A stretch of 64,000 bases of DNA from Phoronis australis (taxonomy: Eukaryota; Phoronida; Phoronidae), in the NCBI GenBank assembly GCA_002633005.1, contig NMRA01000632.1, positions 145,877 through 209,876 of the forward strand. Reading direction: 5' to 3'. The position numbers and the translations under genes are program-made. The notes beneath the pieces were generated by a model. The model did not search any database. It saw only the letters and a program-made list of their open reading frames with translations, and was not told the origin of the DNA. Positions 24,075 to 34,500 of the stretch are shown piece after piece (positions within the stretch are counted from its first letter, which is position 1; each line of letters begins with the position of its first letter).

Positions 24075-24410
24075 TCACATTAATTTCCATTCATACAAAC
24101 ATTTATTCGTGGAAGGCTGGTAAAAGAAATTGACGTGGAACACTCTGCGACTTTCCGTACATTCGTGGCATTTGTTGGCCATCTTTCTCCAGGTGGAGCA
24201 ATTTATCCATTTTTCATGAAAATATATTTTCATAGTACCGTCCACACACTGACTTATCCTTGGACAATTTGCACTAGTGCAACTTGCCACAATTTGAAGT
24301 GGAGCACCCATACACTCATAACTAGCACAAGGCGGAAGTTGTCGCCCTGCGCATGACAATGAACAGGCTGATGCGAATAGGGCACACAAAAGATAACCCC
24401 CCCCTATGTA
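24075..24410 (-). CDS. Possible exon of a cysteine-rich secreted protein
   Basis: A minus-strand reading frame ends at a TGA and encodes a hydrophobic stretch (GYLLCALFASACSLSCAG) followed by a segment with many cysteines: PPCASYECMG, CTSANCPRISQCVDG, WINCSTW, KCHECTESRR and TNKCLYEWKLM. The density and spacing look like a secreted disulphide-rich domain. There is no good ATG in the open frame, so an upstream exon would be needed. No family is recognised. Confidence 0.3.
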   Translation of the reverse strand, partial: YIGGGYLLCALFASACSLSCAGRQLPPCASYECMGAPLQIVASCTSANCPRISQCVDGTMKIYFHEKWINCSTWRKMANKCHECTESRRVFHVNFFYQPSTNKCLYEWKLM

Positions 24411-24484
24411 ACCGTAGCCGATAATTACTGCCGACTTGCCTCAAGTTTTCGGTCACACAGCGACTAGAAGTAGCACAAGTTCCC

Positions 24485-24625
24485 TTAGAACTGCGCTACC
24501 TCGATAAGGTGGAGAAAGTTCTCACAAATGGGGCAAGTTTCTTTAGTTTAAACAGCGTCCAGACAGCCCTCAGTCCTTGCGATAACTTGTTTCAGGAGTA
24601 CAAGTAACTTGTTCCAGGATAAGTG
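24485..24625 (-). repeat. Interspersed repeat family I copy 1
   Basis: On the minus strand it matches 49085-49235 over about 140 bp, including GGACGCTGTTTAAACTA and TCCACCTTATCGAGGT. Confidence 0.75.
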
Positions 24626-25249
24626 TGTGTGTGTAGACAGGAGTTTTGATACGCTAATACATGGCATAAACGTTGTCCACAAAGATGAAACTTAGCAAAG
24701 ACTAAAATTGGGTTAGCGTTGCCCGGCAATTAAAAATAAATCTTGTAATTTGTTATAATCTCGTTAGGAAGAGAAAAAGTGTAGAGACGTCCTCCCAGGA
24801 ACTACGTCTGACGTATTTACGTTGAAAAAATAAGTGTCTGTAACTTTTGTACAGGGGAAATTTGGGGTTCCTTTTCTATTCAAGTAGGGGTTGCTACTGA
24901 GAAATATACGAACCATTACGTATTGAAACCAACTTAGTTAAATGCTGTTAGAAAAAATCAAAATATTTTGATAAACGACTTTTCAACATATACATGTAGT
25001 GGTGCCATTTTCGAACCTAGAAATTCCCTTCATTTGTGATTTCAGTTGAACATAAATATGCAAAACATAAAAGTCATACATTGGTATACAAACTTTTTTA
25101 CCTTTCAGTAATCGTTGCAACGCATCCGGGGAAATCAAGTATTACAGTGTCATTAGAGCTGGAAGTTCTTACGCCGATCTAGGTTGACTGTACTTCTATT
25201 GTTATTGTTATGGATTTAAAAGAATAGAATTTCAATGGATTCAAAGGAA

Positions 25250-25450
25250 TATAATTTCTAAAGGCATCAAATTCCAGAAATTTCCCCTGTTATCCACTAA
25301 ATTATGTATAGGTCTTATACCCTTATCATTCCAAGATTTGAGAAAAGTCTGTTTGCTTTCCACCATATGGTTAGCAAAATTTCCCATTTCTCCTGGGTAA
25401 AGTGATAAAAATCTTTCAACGCTCGAGAATTTTATATCCAAAAACTAGTC
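25250..25450 (-). mobile_element. LINE C-terminal fragment (decayed)
   Basis: The minus strand encodes ESKQTFLKSWNDKGIRPIHN followed by LVDNRGNFWN. This resembles the F(F/L)KSW-x-(D/N)KGI...DL-x-x-x-G-x-F motif found downstream of the reverse transcriptase in L1/Tx1-like non-LTR retrotransposons. No intact reverse transcriptase is visible. Confidence 0.45.
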
Positions 25451-26312
25451 CAATTGATAATCGAATGCATTACAGCAAGCATCACTAAAACAATGGAAAT
25501 TTGGCATCAGAATATTAACAAACCCGTTTAGATATATCCCGGTAAGACGTATTGAGCAAGGATATAGCAAACATGATATTGCTGATAAATATATATCTGT
25601 GACGACTTGCCACTTTCTATCGTAAATCCGATGTTGTTCTATTGAAACCAATGCAAGAACTGTTTTCATTCGCTTAACCGCGTCTTGTAAAGAACGAAGT
25701 ACGGAGTGGGGGAATTTCTGTGAATGAATTAGCAGGCTGGTAAGAAGCATTCGTGAGTCCATGGTCCAGGAAGAGATCTCAATTTTGCACTTTTTCGTAA
25801 AACTGTTGTTTTGATGTTATATATTCTAGCAGAACCAATAAATTGTACATGGCATAATGTTTGTTTTCAGTTTAGAGGGAGGGTCAGGGAAGAGGGTTGG
25901 GGCGGGGGGAGGCCAGGGGGAGAACATTTATTTAGAATAATACATATACTACTTTACAATACGAATGATTTTAGGTGACCCTGGCAGGTATGAAACCGTT
26001 AAAATGAGAAGGAAGGGGGGGGGGGCAATTACAATTTAATACATTGTAAAGTAAATTTTATTAAATTATAACTTAAGTTAGATTACAAATTGATACATAA
26101 ACAAAATAAAACGCATTGCAAATTTAGAAAATTTGCCAAGTGAGAACTTTTGAATCTTAGCAGTTTTATTCTTTTGCTTTTAAAGTAGCATTCCTGGCGA
26201 GAAAGAATTTGCATACATTGGTATAAGCAAGGAATCTAACCATGGAGCACCACAGTAGCAGCCGAACGCTCTGTTGTTGAGTTAAATCAAATGTAGTTCT
26301 GAAAAGTGTTGC

Positions 26313-26954
26313 TTGACTCCTATAATACAGATAAAAACAATGCATTCAATCCAGCTGGGGTTCACTTCCGAACTGAAAAATGAAGTAATACCTAAAATTA
26401 CGTATACACAACTGGTCTCGGCAGCTACCCCACTACACGCACTAGACGTGAATCTGCCTGAATGCAGGAACGTGACACTTGTGGATCTTATGGTTTCGCA
26501 ATGGGGACTGTCACAATTTTCGAAGAAAAATGTCCGCTTAACCCCTAAACTCGGATTTTCAATTTTCGTTTTCAGATGTTCATTGGAAACAGGATGCTGG
26601 GATATTAGAGAGGTTTCGCAAAGCGACGTGAACGCATATAATATTAATTTCCATGTCATACACGCCATTGTTGGCTGTGACGTAATCCCGTTAGTGTTTG
26701 CGTATTTTACGCGAACACAGGGATATTCTCGTCGCTTTAAACGCGAAACTTGTGGTCCCTTTTTAATTCTTATTTGGAAAGACATCGAAACAATTTATAT
26801 TTTGATAGGGTTTTCAAGCTTTCTTCTTTGCTTCAGTATAAAACGAAAGCGATTTTTTGTCTATAAATGGAAAGAAACGGAAGTGAGGCTTGAAATGGAG
26901 ATGGGAGAGGCTAGGTGCAGAACACAGCATGTTGAATCTCATCGCAAAAATTAA
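26313..26954 (+). CDS. Unrecognised 213-codon single-exon ORF
   Basis: The longest uninterrupted ORF in the window. It begins MTPIIQIKTMHSIQLGFTSE, has a hydrophobic segment near residues 170-185 (IYILIGFSSFLLCFS) followed by basic residues, and ends in a charged tail. An AATAAA lies at 27005-27010, about 50 bp after the stop, which fits an unspliced transcript or retrocopy. A 167-codon ORF runs antisense at 26282-26785, so coding strand and reality are both uncertain. No domain is recognised. Confidence 0.3.
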   Translation: MTPIIQIKTMHSIQLGFTSELKNEVIPKITYTQLVSAATPLHALDVNLPECRNVTLVDLMVSQWGLSQFSKKNVRLTPKLGFSIFVFRCSLETGCWDIREVSQSDVNAYNINFHVIHAIVGCDVIPLVFAYFTRTQGYSRRFKRETCGPFLILIWKDIETIYILIGFSSFLLCFSIKRKRFFVYKWKETEVRLEMEMGEARCRTQHVESHRKN

Positions 26955-27243
26955 CTAAAAATTGACTGAATTGAAATTGACTGATTTGTGTTAGATATAA
27001 TGAAAATAAAAGAAGTTGTATTCGCAGAGGGATTGGTAAGTAGTTTGTAATCTAGCCGGTATGTTGCCATAACTGGACACCCTGAGCTCAGTTATTCGGT
27101 TCACGTTTACTTTCACGTTCGCGCAAAAATTAAGCTGTTACGAAACCTATTTTTCATACCGTTACGTGAATAGGCTCGTGCAATTACATATGCGTGATAA
27201 TTCACGTTCACTTCGTTTTGCGAAACCCCTCTATTGAAAACTC

Positions 27244-27590
27244 AATAAACAAGTAGGTCTCTTAGAATCACGAAATTACGTGTGAAATCTAGTCGTGGTG
27301 GTGCAGTGGTAAAGCACGCGCGCTCTGTGTGCTAGGTCGTGAGTTTGAAAGTGTGGTAACTGCAGTTTTTCAAGTGTGACACGTTCTTCGTGCTATTTAA
27401 TTCTTGGATAATACTTCAGGAATCAAGGAAAATGCTTGAATTTTAGAGGAAAAAACAGAAAAATTTTCCTGACGGGAGGGGGGTTTGCCTCCCCCCATGC
27501 GGTGCAATGCGCATCTACAATCGTACTTTGCGTAAATGTTTGCAGACAAAAAGTTGGGCCCCCCTTGTGATATCCTAGATCCGCCACTGT
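27244..27590 (+). mobile_element. tRNA-derived SINE copy with full tRNA-like head
   Basis: Begins AACAAGTAGGTCTCT and contains TGGTGCAGTGGTAAAGC (box A) and GGTCGTGAGTTTGAAAG (box B), with the intervening GCGCGCTCTGTGTGC retained. It ends GATATCCTAGATCCGCCACT like the 12096-12931 element. Confidence 0.7.
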
Positions 27591-28502
27591 AATTAGCATT
27601 TAACCAAAACTTTCCCGGTTGCCGGCTCGGCCGCTCTGACGTATCATTAAGTCATCATACAACTGAAGTCATCGGATATGTAGAAGGCCATATAAGCCTA
27701 TAGAGAAATTAAGAAGCACTAGATTTACGAGACCCTCGCGCTGCCAGTCTGCAAATTTCAGGAACAGACAGTGGCTAAATAAAGCTGAGGAGTGAAGGCC
27801 GAAAGAAACTGCGACGAAAGGCTGACACAGAAGTGTAGGGGCCCCGCAGAGATCAAGCTGGCCTTGGCCGTACGGCAGCAGAATTACTGGGCATTGGCAC
27901 CGGCCCTTGTAGCGATATGTCGGACGAAATGGCAAGCGCGACTTTAGATTTAGTCAATTTGCAAGCAATGGCATAATCAGTTTCATATTTTTCCCCGGCC
28001 GCCTGACTTCAAGCCCAGGGCTAGAGGCCTCATAAAAGCGGGCAGCTTCAACTATACGGCCCACGCCATAACAGGCTATTTGTCAAGGCGCTGGTTCTTG
28101 TAAACAATTTTGATTCAAACTGTGGATAAGAATCAACTGCGATTTCTTTGTACGATGATAATTCGCCATGTTTTTGCAGACACATCCTGGATGCCTTCGG
28201 CCGCAGGCCTGATGAGCTGAACCAACCAAATTGCGAATTCAAGTTAAATCCGTGGTTTATTATTTGGGGTTTTCTGGCCGCAACTGGTTGACAGAAAACA
28301 CAAGACAGATACCGACTGGCCTGAAAACCGACGTTGTTTTGTATTCGCCAGTTCGTCGCGATATTTTTATTCAGAAGCTTTCAAAGCTGATTCTCGCTTG
28401 TGTTTAGTCGTTGCCATTAGAGGGCGGTGTAATCGGTGTAAAGTAAAACATGGCGCCTCCCATGTAATCGGCACATTCTGAATTTTAGAAAATACTTGGA
28501 TA

Positions 28503-28532
28503 ATGAACCACAGCGCTCATCGCAGGGTTCTG
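28503..28532 (+). CDS. MRPL13: MRPL13 candidate first coding exon
   Basis: ATG opens a ten-codon segment MNHSAHRRVL that ends in phase 0 at a GTAAGC donor, exactly the phase needed for the QWATF exon. Vertebrate MRPL13 also begins with a very short exon before QWATFAR. Upstream, a six-codon upstream ORF (28450-28467) precedes it. Confidence 0.5.
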
Positions 28533-31500
28533 GTAAGCCGACCTTAGCGTTTAATACTTCAACAGCTATCTATTCTCTGGTCGACTTCGGGTGTTTAAGG
28601 TTGCTGTCGATTTGTAATTTTCGCACAATAGATGATGGCTGTCCCCTGGCTTCACCATTTCACACGGTACATAGGCCCTGTAGATACTATAATACAACAG
28701 TCGCTCTCTAATCTATGGAAGCTGGAGACACTATGCAACTAACACGGGTGAGCAACAACATGACCGCCGGTCCTCTAAACAGGACCTTCGGGGATCAAAT
28801 GGGACCGCCTCACCAGAAAATGGGACTGAGGCACCTTTATCCACTGTGTCAGTTTTAGAACAAAATGAAAATTATTTTCTCAAATTTGATGTTATGGTCA
28901 AGTAAACAAAAACGTTTTGGTTCTCGGGTGAAGCATCATCATAACTAGTCTTTGCGTGGCAAAGCTGTACATACTAAAGATACAGCTTTGCGCCGATGTG
29001 AGTAAAAAACTGAACATGACGTAAAATCTTCACCCAGCGAATTAGTGTTATTAATGACACTCTTCCTTGAGTAAACTAAATTATCCATTGGTGCTCAAGA
29101 AAATTTGTCGTTCTGTCGTTATTCTAGTGCTAAAATTGAGATGCGTTCTTTTAGGTCAGCTTACATTGACCGGTTCCTTTTCCCCCCGATTCTTCATTCA
29201 GCTGTTCTTCTCTTCTACGAGGTTGCGTACATGGCGCAACAAATTATCGAAACTGGTTTCATTTCGTTATAAGTTTTTAGTATTTTAAGACCAGTAAACC
29301 GAATTTCAGAACAAACCTTGCTGCTGCGAAGTTGTCATCACCTTCCGAAGAGATGTCACAAAATTTTAGGAAAAAGCGCGTGCACATGTCATGAGCGCGA
29401 CAGACTTTTTGTTACAATAGGTCATTAGATTGTTTTTCACTCAAGCGGCTGCAACCTGCAAGGTGAGTGTTGGTTGACTCCTAGATTTTGCATGTGCCTG
29501 CACCGGCTGCGAGCTCTACATGTTGATGTAAGTTTCACGACGAGGTGACGAGCAGAACTACCCGGGCTGTGGCAAATTTCGGGGATCTAACGAAGCTCAA
29601 TAACGCAGTGCTGCCAAGCTTTATTTTGGCGATAGTCTTTACACAGCTAGCTGACCGGTTACGTCGTAACCTGCAGTATCATACAAAGGCATCAATTGAT
29701 AACTACATGTTCAGTCCCCAGTGGTCCTGTTTTGTGGTGGGGCAGTCCTGTTTTGGGTGAGTCAGTCCGATTTAGAGGACCGGCGGTCATGTTGTTTCTC
29801 ACCCTTGTTTAAGGATGAAAAGGATTCCATGCACGGCACTGCAATTTCATAAAGCCCAGTCCTGGACCAGCAGACACTACACCTCACACCTGTGATACAA
29901 ATCCCCAGAGTCATGCCCCCAAACCACACACACGCACACACACACACACAAAACAAAAATGCTCCTGACCTGGAGAACAAACCCCAGTGTTGGAGACCAT
30001 TCTGGGTGAGGAACCTGGTCCTTGGGCTGGTTTTTGGTCCTGGAATATGGAGTATCTGTGGACCCTGTGTGGAGTTTAGGAGGTTGGGTCTGGGGATTTG
30101 TATCCCAGGTTTGGTGAACACCGGGGTTTAGGGAGTAGTATAACTTAGAATTTAGAAGTGAAGCTATGGAATAATTTCCATCCCCTGGCTAGACCCGTGT
30201 CAAAAAGTTGGGTTATGCCAATGATAGTTTTCTTTCAGCAACTTTTGTAATATCTGAAAACGCAATTTTAGTAAGTGAGTTCTTGTGTTAAGGATAATGT
30301 TTTTCACTCTGCATTCCTCGTGTTACATACTGTTCTTTGCATCCTTCTAAAATAAAGAATCAACAAAATGTGACTTTGAAAACATGATCCTGATATGAAT
30401 TTTCTCTGCTTCCATAGCAATGGGCCACATTTGCCAGAACTTGGCACATTTTTGACGCGAATATGCAATGTCCATTCAAGACAGCCAACCTTCTTATACC
30501 CTATCTACAAGGAAAGAATAAGCCAATCTATGATCCACAAAGTAAGTAATAGATAAAATGAAATGTATTCTTGCTCGTTTAAGCTCACATATAGTTTATT
30601 TTCTCTGTTGTCATTTTTCTACCCAGTTGTGGAAACAACTTTGTTTTCAAATTAGCAGAATACATGCAGTACTACTACAGAAACAGATGGATACCTTAGT
30701 ATGTTGGTTGATACTGTTCTTGCCTGGGTTGTCATCCAGGGTGCGTAACTTGGGGAACTAGAAAATCAGTTGTGGAAGCAAATTTGAGCGTGGCTCTTAA
30801 ATGGAAAGTTTTAGAAGTTGGGTGTGGGCACGTACCAAATGATCATTTGGGTTAATACCCAGGGAGCTCCACTGGCCTCACATGCACAAGTTGAGTAAAT
30901 CATGCAGTGATTGGCTTATCATCCAGAATGTAGTGGCGTGATCCAAATTTTTACACAGCTTATCTGATACAAACATTACACCGTAATGAGCTGTCTATAT
31001 GAATGCTTTTGTCATTTTTTACACACGAGTGCGATAACAGTAGAATGCGCGTGAGCCAAAACAGGAATTTCATGTCTCATTTGGTAAAGAGCAGCAGAGT
31101 GGGTATTTCACTGCTCAAATAAGGCCATGTTCTTCTGAAACTAAACTTATCATAATAACTCAAAGGTAAGTGAGTTGTGACTTTTTGGGAGCTAAAAGGC
31201 TGACTGGACAGGTTGTCACAAAGACACTTATAAAGAAGTCTTGGTCACATAAATTGGGCGAAGCAGGTTAGCCAAGGTCAGTGATTAAAAGGGAAAATTT
31301 GTAAATTTTTGAGATTGACTGTAAACTGATATTAGGCGATGACCCGGGCAAGTACAGTAGCCAAATCAATCCATGTTTTTCCATGTCTATAGGTGATTGT
31401 GGCGACCATGTGGTGGTCATCAACACACGCCACATTGCCATGAGGGACCAGCTGTGGAGAACATGGAAGCACTTTCACCACACCGGGTGAGTACCCATAA

Positions 31501-34500
31501 CATGGGCTTCTAGCTGGTTTGAGATAACAACTAAAGCTTTGGTCAATCATAAGACTACTCAGTTCTTATATCGCATCCAAGGGTTTACCTTAAAAATCGG
31601 CGAAAATTTTAAAAGGCCTTGGTGTTGGCTCTGCTTTCTTCGTCAAGGTGGCGCTATATGAAGTACTATGTCATAAACATGGGAAAGCTTGTAACTGATC
31701 GTAAGAGGATAATGGAATCCAATTGTATCAGAAAAAATAAGCGTATGATGAAATGGGATGAAGGAGGTTACAAGCTTTATCACTTTTATGACGTAGTGCT
31801 TCATATAGCGCCACCTATGCCTAAGAAGAAGGCAGAGTCACCACCAAACCCTTCAAAAACTTCTGCCTTGGGTGTGTTATAAGAACTGAGTAACCTTAAT
31901 CCCTCAAATATCCGGGTAAGACTGTTTGGGGATTTTATCAGTCACTGTGACTGGCTGAAGTGTGTAATACCAGTTAATAGTTTATATAGTTGCAGTTTTT
32001 TGGCATTAGCTCCATTTTCATGTATCCTATAGTTAACTTTTATCCAAACGTTTGACACGGTAAAAAAGAAACTATTATGTTGTTAACATGTGACAACATG
32101 GTCTGTCTAGCGTGTTTCATGGTGAAATTTATTGGTTTTACTTGCATTTCGGTGTGTAGGTACCCTGGTGGTTTCTCGGAAACGCGGGTGTTCAAAGTTC
32201 ACGATCTTGACCCAACCCGGGTACTTTACAAGCAGATCTATGCCACACTGCCTGGGAATCTATGGCGTAAGAAGCACATGGCAAGGTTACATCTGTACCC
32301 TGATCTGGTCAGTGTCATCGACAATTCTTTAAGCTACGTCTCCTCAATCGAATCGTTGTATGTGAATGTTATTACATATGTCCACTGTCTACTTAGTATG
32401 ATTATGGTATGCAGGATCCAAGCTATTTCTATGGAGTATGATTGCTGAATGGGAGCAGTCATGGTTTACCTCAGTGCATAGTATGGTTAAGTTATGGTTC
32501 ATCTCAATGCATAGTATGGTTAAGTTATGGTTCATCTCAATGCATAGTATGGTTAAGTTATGGTTCACCTCAATGCATAGTATGGTTAAGTTATGGTTCG
32601 TCTCAATGCATAGTATTGTTAATAAATCATATTCTGATGCACTTACACCATTGCACATGGTCACATGTCACAAGTAACATTCAGTAATAGGCCAACAATG
32701 TCTCAATAAATCTTATTCATCTCAACCTGAAATATTCTGTCATTTTTATCTATCTACAAAGTTGATGTTGTCATACACAACAATCATATGCGACAGTCAG
32801 GATGGTGTGAACTGAACTATTAGAAGCTATGCTTCCACCTTGGCTTTGTTATATGAAGCCTCAAAATCAACATATAAGTGAGAAAAGCGTATATTTGAGT
32901 GATTTGTTGGTTTGTCCACACACTACTAGTAAATGGAGAACATTTTTATACGCTACCGAAGCATTACTCGTGTATTCAAATGTCAAAGATAGCTTTTCTG
33001 TTAGTGATTCTGAATGACATTGGACAATGGTGTTATGTTGTAAATGATACTGGACAATAGTGTCTGTTGTCAATGGCATTAGACAATAATGTCATGTTGT
33101 TAGTGACTTTAGACAATGATGTTATCTTCAGTTGTCAATGACACTTTACAGTGATTATAAGTTGTCAATCACTTATTTTTCAGGAAGTGCCTGAAGACAT
33201 CCTGAAGAACGTTTCATCACAGATTCCGCAAATTATGGCGGTGCCAAAACGACTCGACGAATACACGGAAGAGCAGATCAAAGACTTTCCTAAAGTTTTT
33301 GACTGGTATGCATCTGTCCAGTTATCAGTTGTGGGAGTTTGTGATAGTAAGCCACATGGCTTGTATTAAATAAATGTTATATTTTTATACACCCACATCT
33401 CTGGTGGTGAATTACGCCATCACCAACATTCATCCATCCAGCGTCCGTTGCTGTATCCCCGAAACCCCTTGTTCATGAAATTTTACAGATATCTTACCAT
33501 GATGATGGATGGCACGGGCGAATTTTTGGATGGATCTGTCTACCAGTGTGCCCCCTAGTAGCAATTTTGTTTTTATGTTTGACTGTGTATCTTTGGAGTT
33601 CTTAACCAAATATTCGACGGCGGACTTTTCTTTACAGTTACAAAAGCCAAAGAATGATATAAAAATGATGTTTAGTGGATTGTTTTTCACTTTAATGGCA
33701 GCAACAGGAAAGGAAAGTTTCGGTTGACTCCCAGATTTTGCATACAGCCAATCGGATTGTCAGCTGTACATGTTGACATTAGTGTCACAGTGAAGTGACA
33801 AGCAGAACTTACCGAATTGGTGTGACATTTCGAGGAGACAGTGTGGCTCTGTGGTTAGAGCTCCGGACTCCTGTTTGGGAGACCTGGGTTCAAATCCTGG
33901 CTTCACTGGCTGACATTCGAGCATTGCACAAAGATGTCTCCTATTCCTCTGAGCTTGGTCGTATTTGTGAACGTGTGCAAGGGAGTGAATGAGAACCTGG
34001 ATATAATGCAAAAGCAATTTTTGGTCTGCGCTCGTATTTTTTTTGTAGATTTCGAGGTCTATGTAAATTTAATACAGCAGCAGTCTGGCAGTATTTCATA
34101 CATCTATTTGCCTGACTAAACATATACCTATACAAGTTCCTTGATGGATCTTCATGCAATTGGTATAATGTTTTTTTATTGATGAGAGTACAGCTGGTGT
34201 GGATCTTAGGTCTGTTTACTTTGGAGTCCCCTAGTAGCAATTTTGTTTTTCTTTATTAAGTTCCTTGATAAATTAAAATATGTGTTGAAATTCCGCTCTA
34301 TTACCGACCATTATATAGTCAGGTAAAATAGTATAAAGTAAAATTACGAACGTTGGTATTAAAATTTAAAAAATATTCCCCGTGTTTGGAGCTGTGTTTT
34401 CATTATTAAGGGTGCAATACAGTCTGACCTTCCTTGATGTCCATGAAATTTGGAAAGTAAGTTTCTGTCACGTAGACAACTGCACAATCAAATGGAGTTG

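Larger units (their letters stand above)
23533..28502. other. SCYL2-MRPL13 interval
   Basis: Holds the candidate Cys-rich minus-strand exon, the LINE fragment, the 213-codon ORF and a SINE. A G-rich stretch near 25870-26035 and a more GC-rich stretch near 27770-28240 precede MRPL13. The latter could include its promoter, but no specific element is recognisable. Confidence 0.5.

Noticed and set aside
27300-27375. Functional tRNA gene
   Set aside because: Box A and box B are present, but the same unit with the same repeat tail occurs at 12640, so it is a SINE.
29762-30121. 119-codon minus-strand ORF
   Set aside because: It translates a CA microsatellite (CVCVCACVW) and a transposon end.
32389-32687. 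Protein with 11-residue repeats (both strands)
   Set aside because: All frames through the 33-bp minisatellite stay open because the unit is a multiple of three; it is in an intron of MRPL13.
33838-33910. Functional tRNA gene
   Set aside because: Acceptor pairing is poor and the T stem needs wobble pairs; it is next to a repeat. A SINE head fits better.
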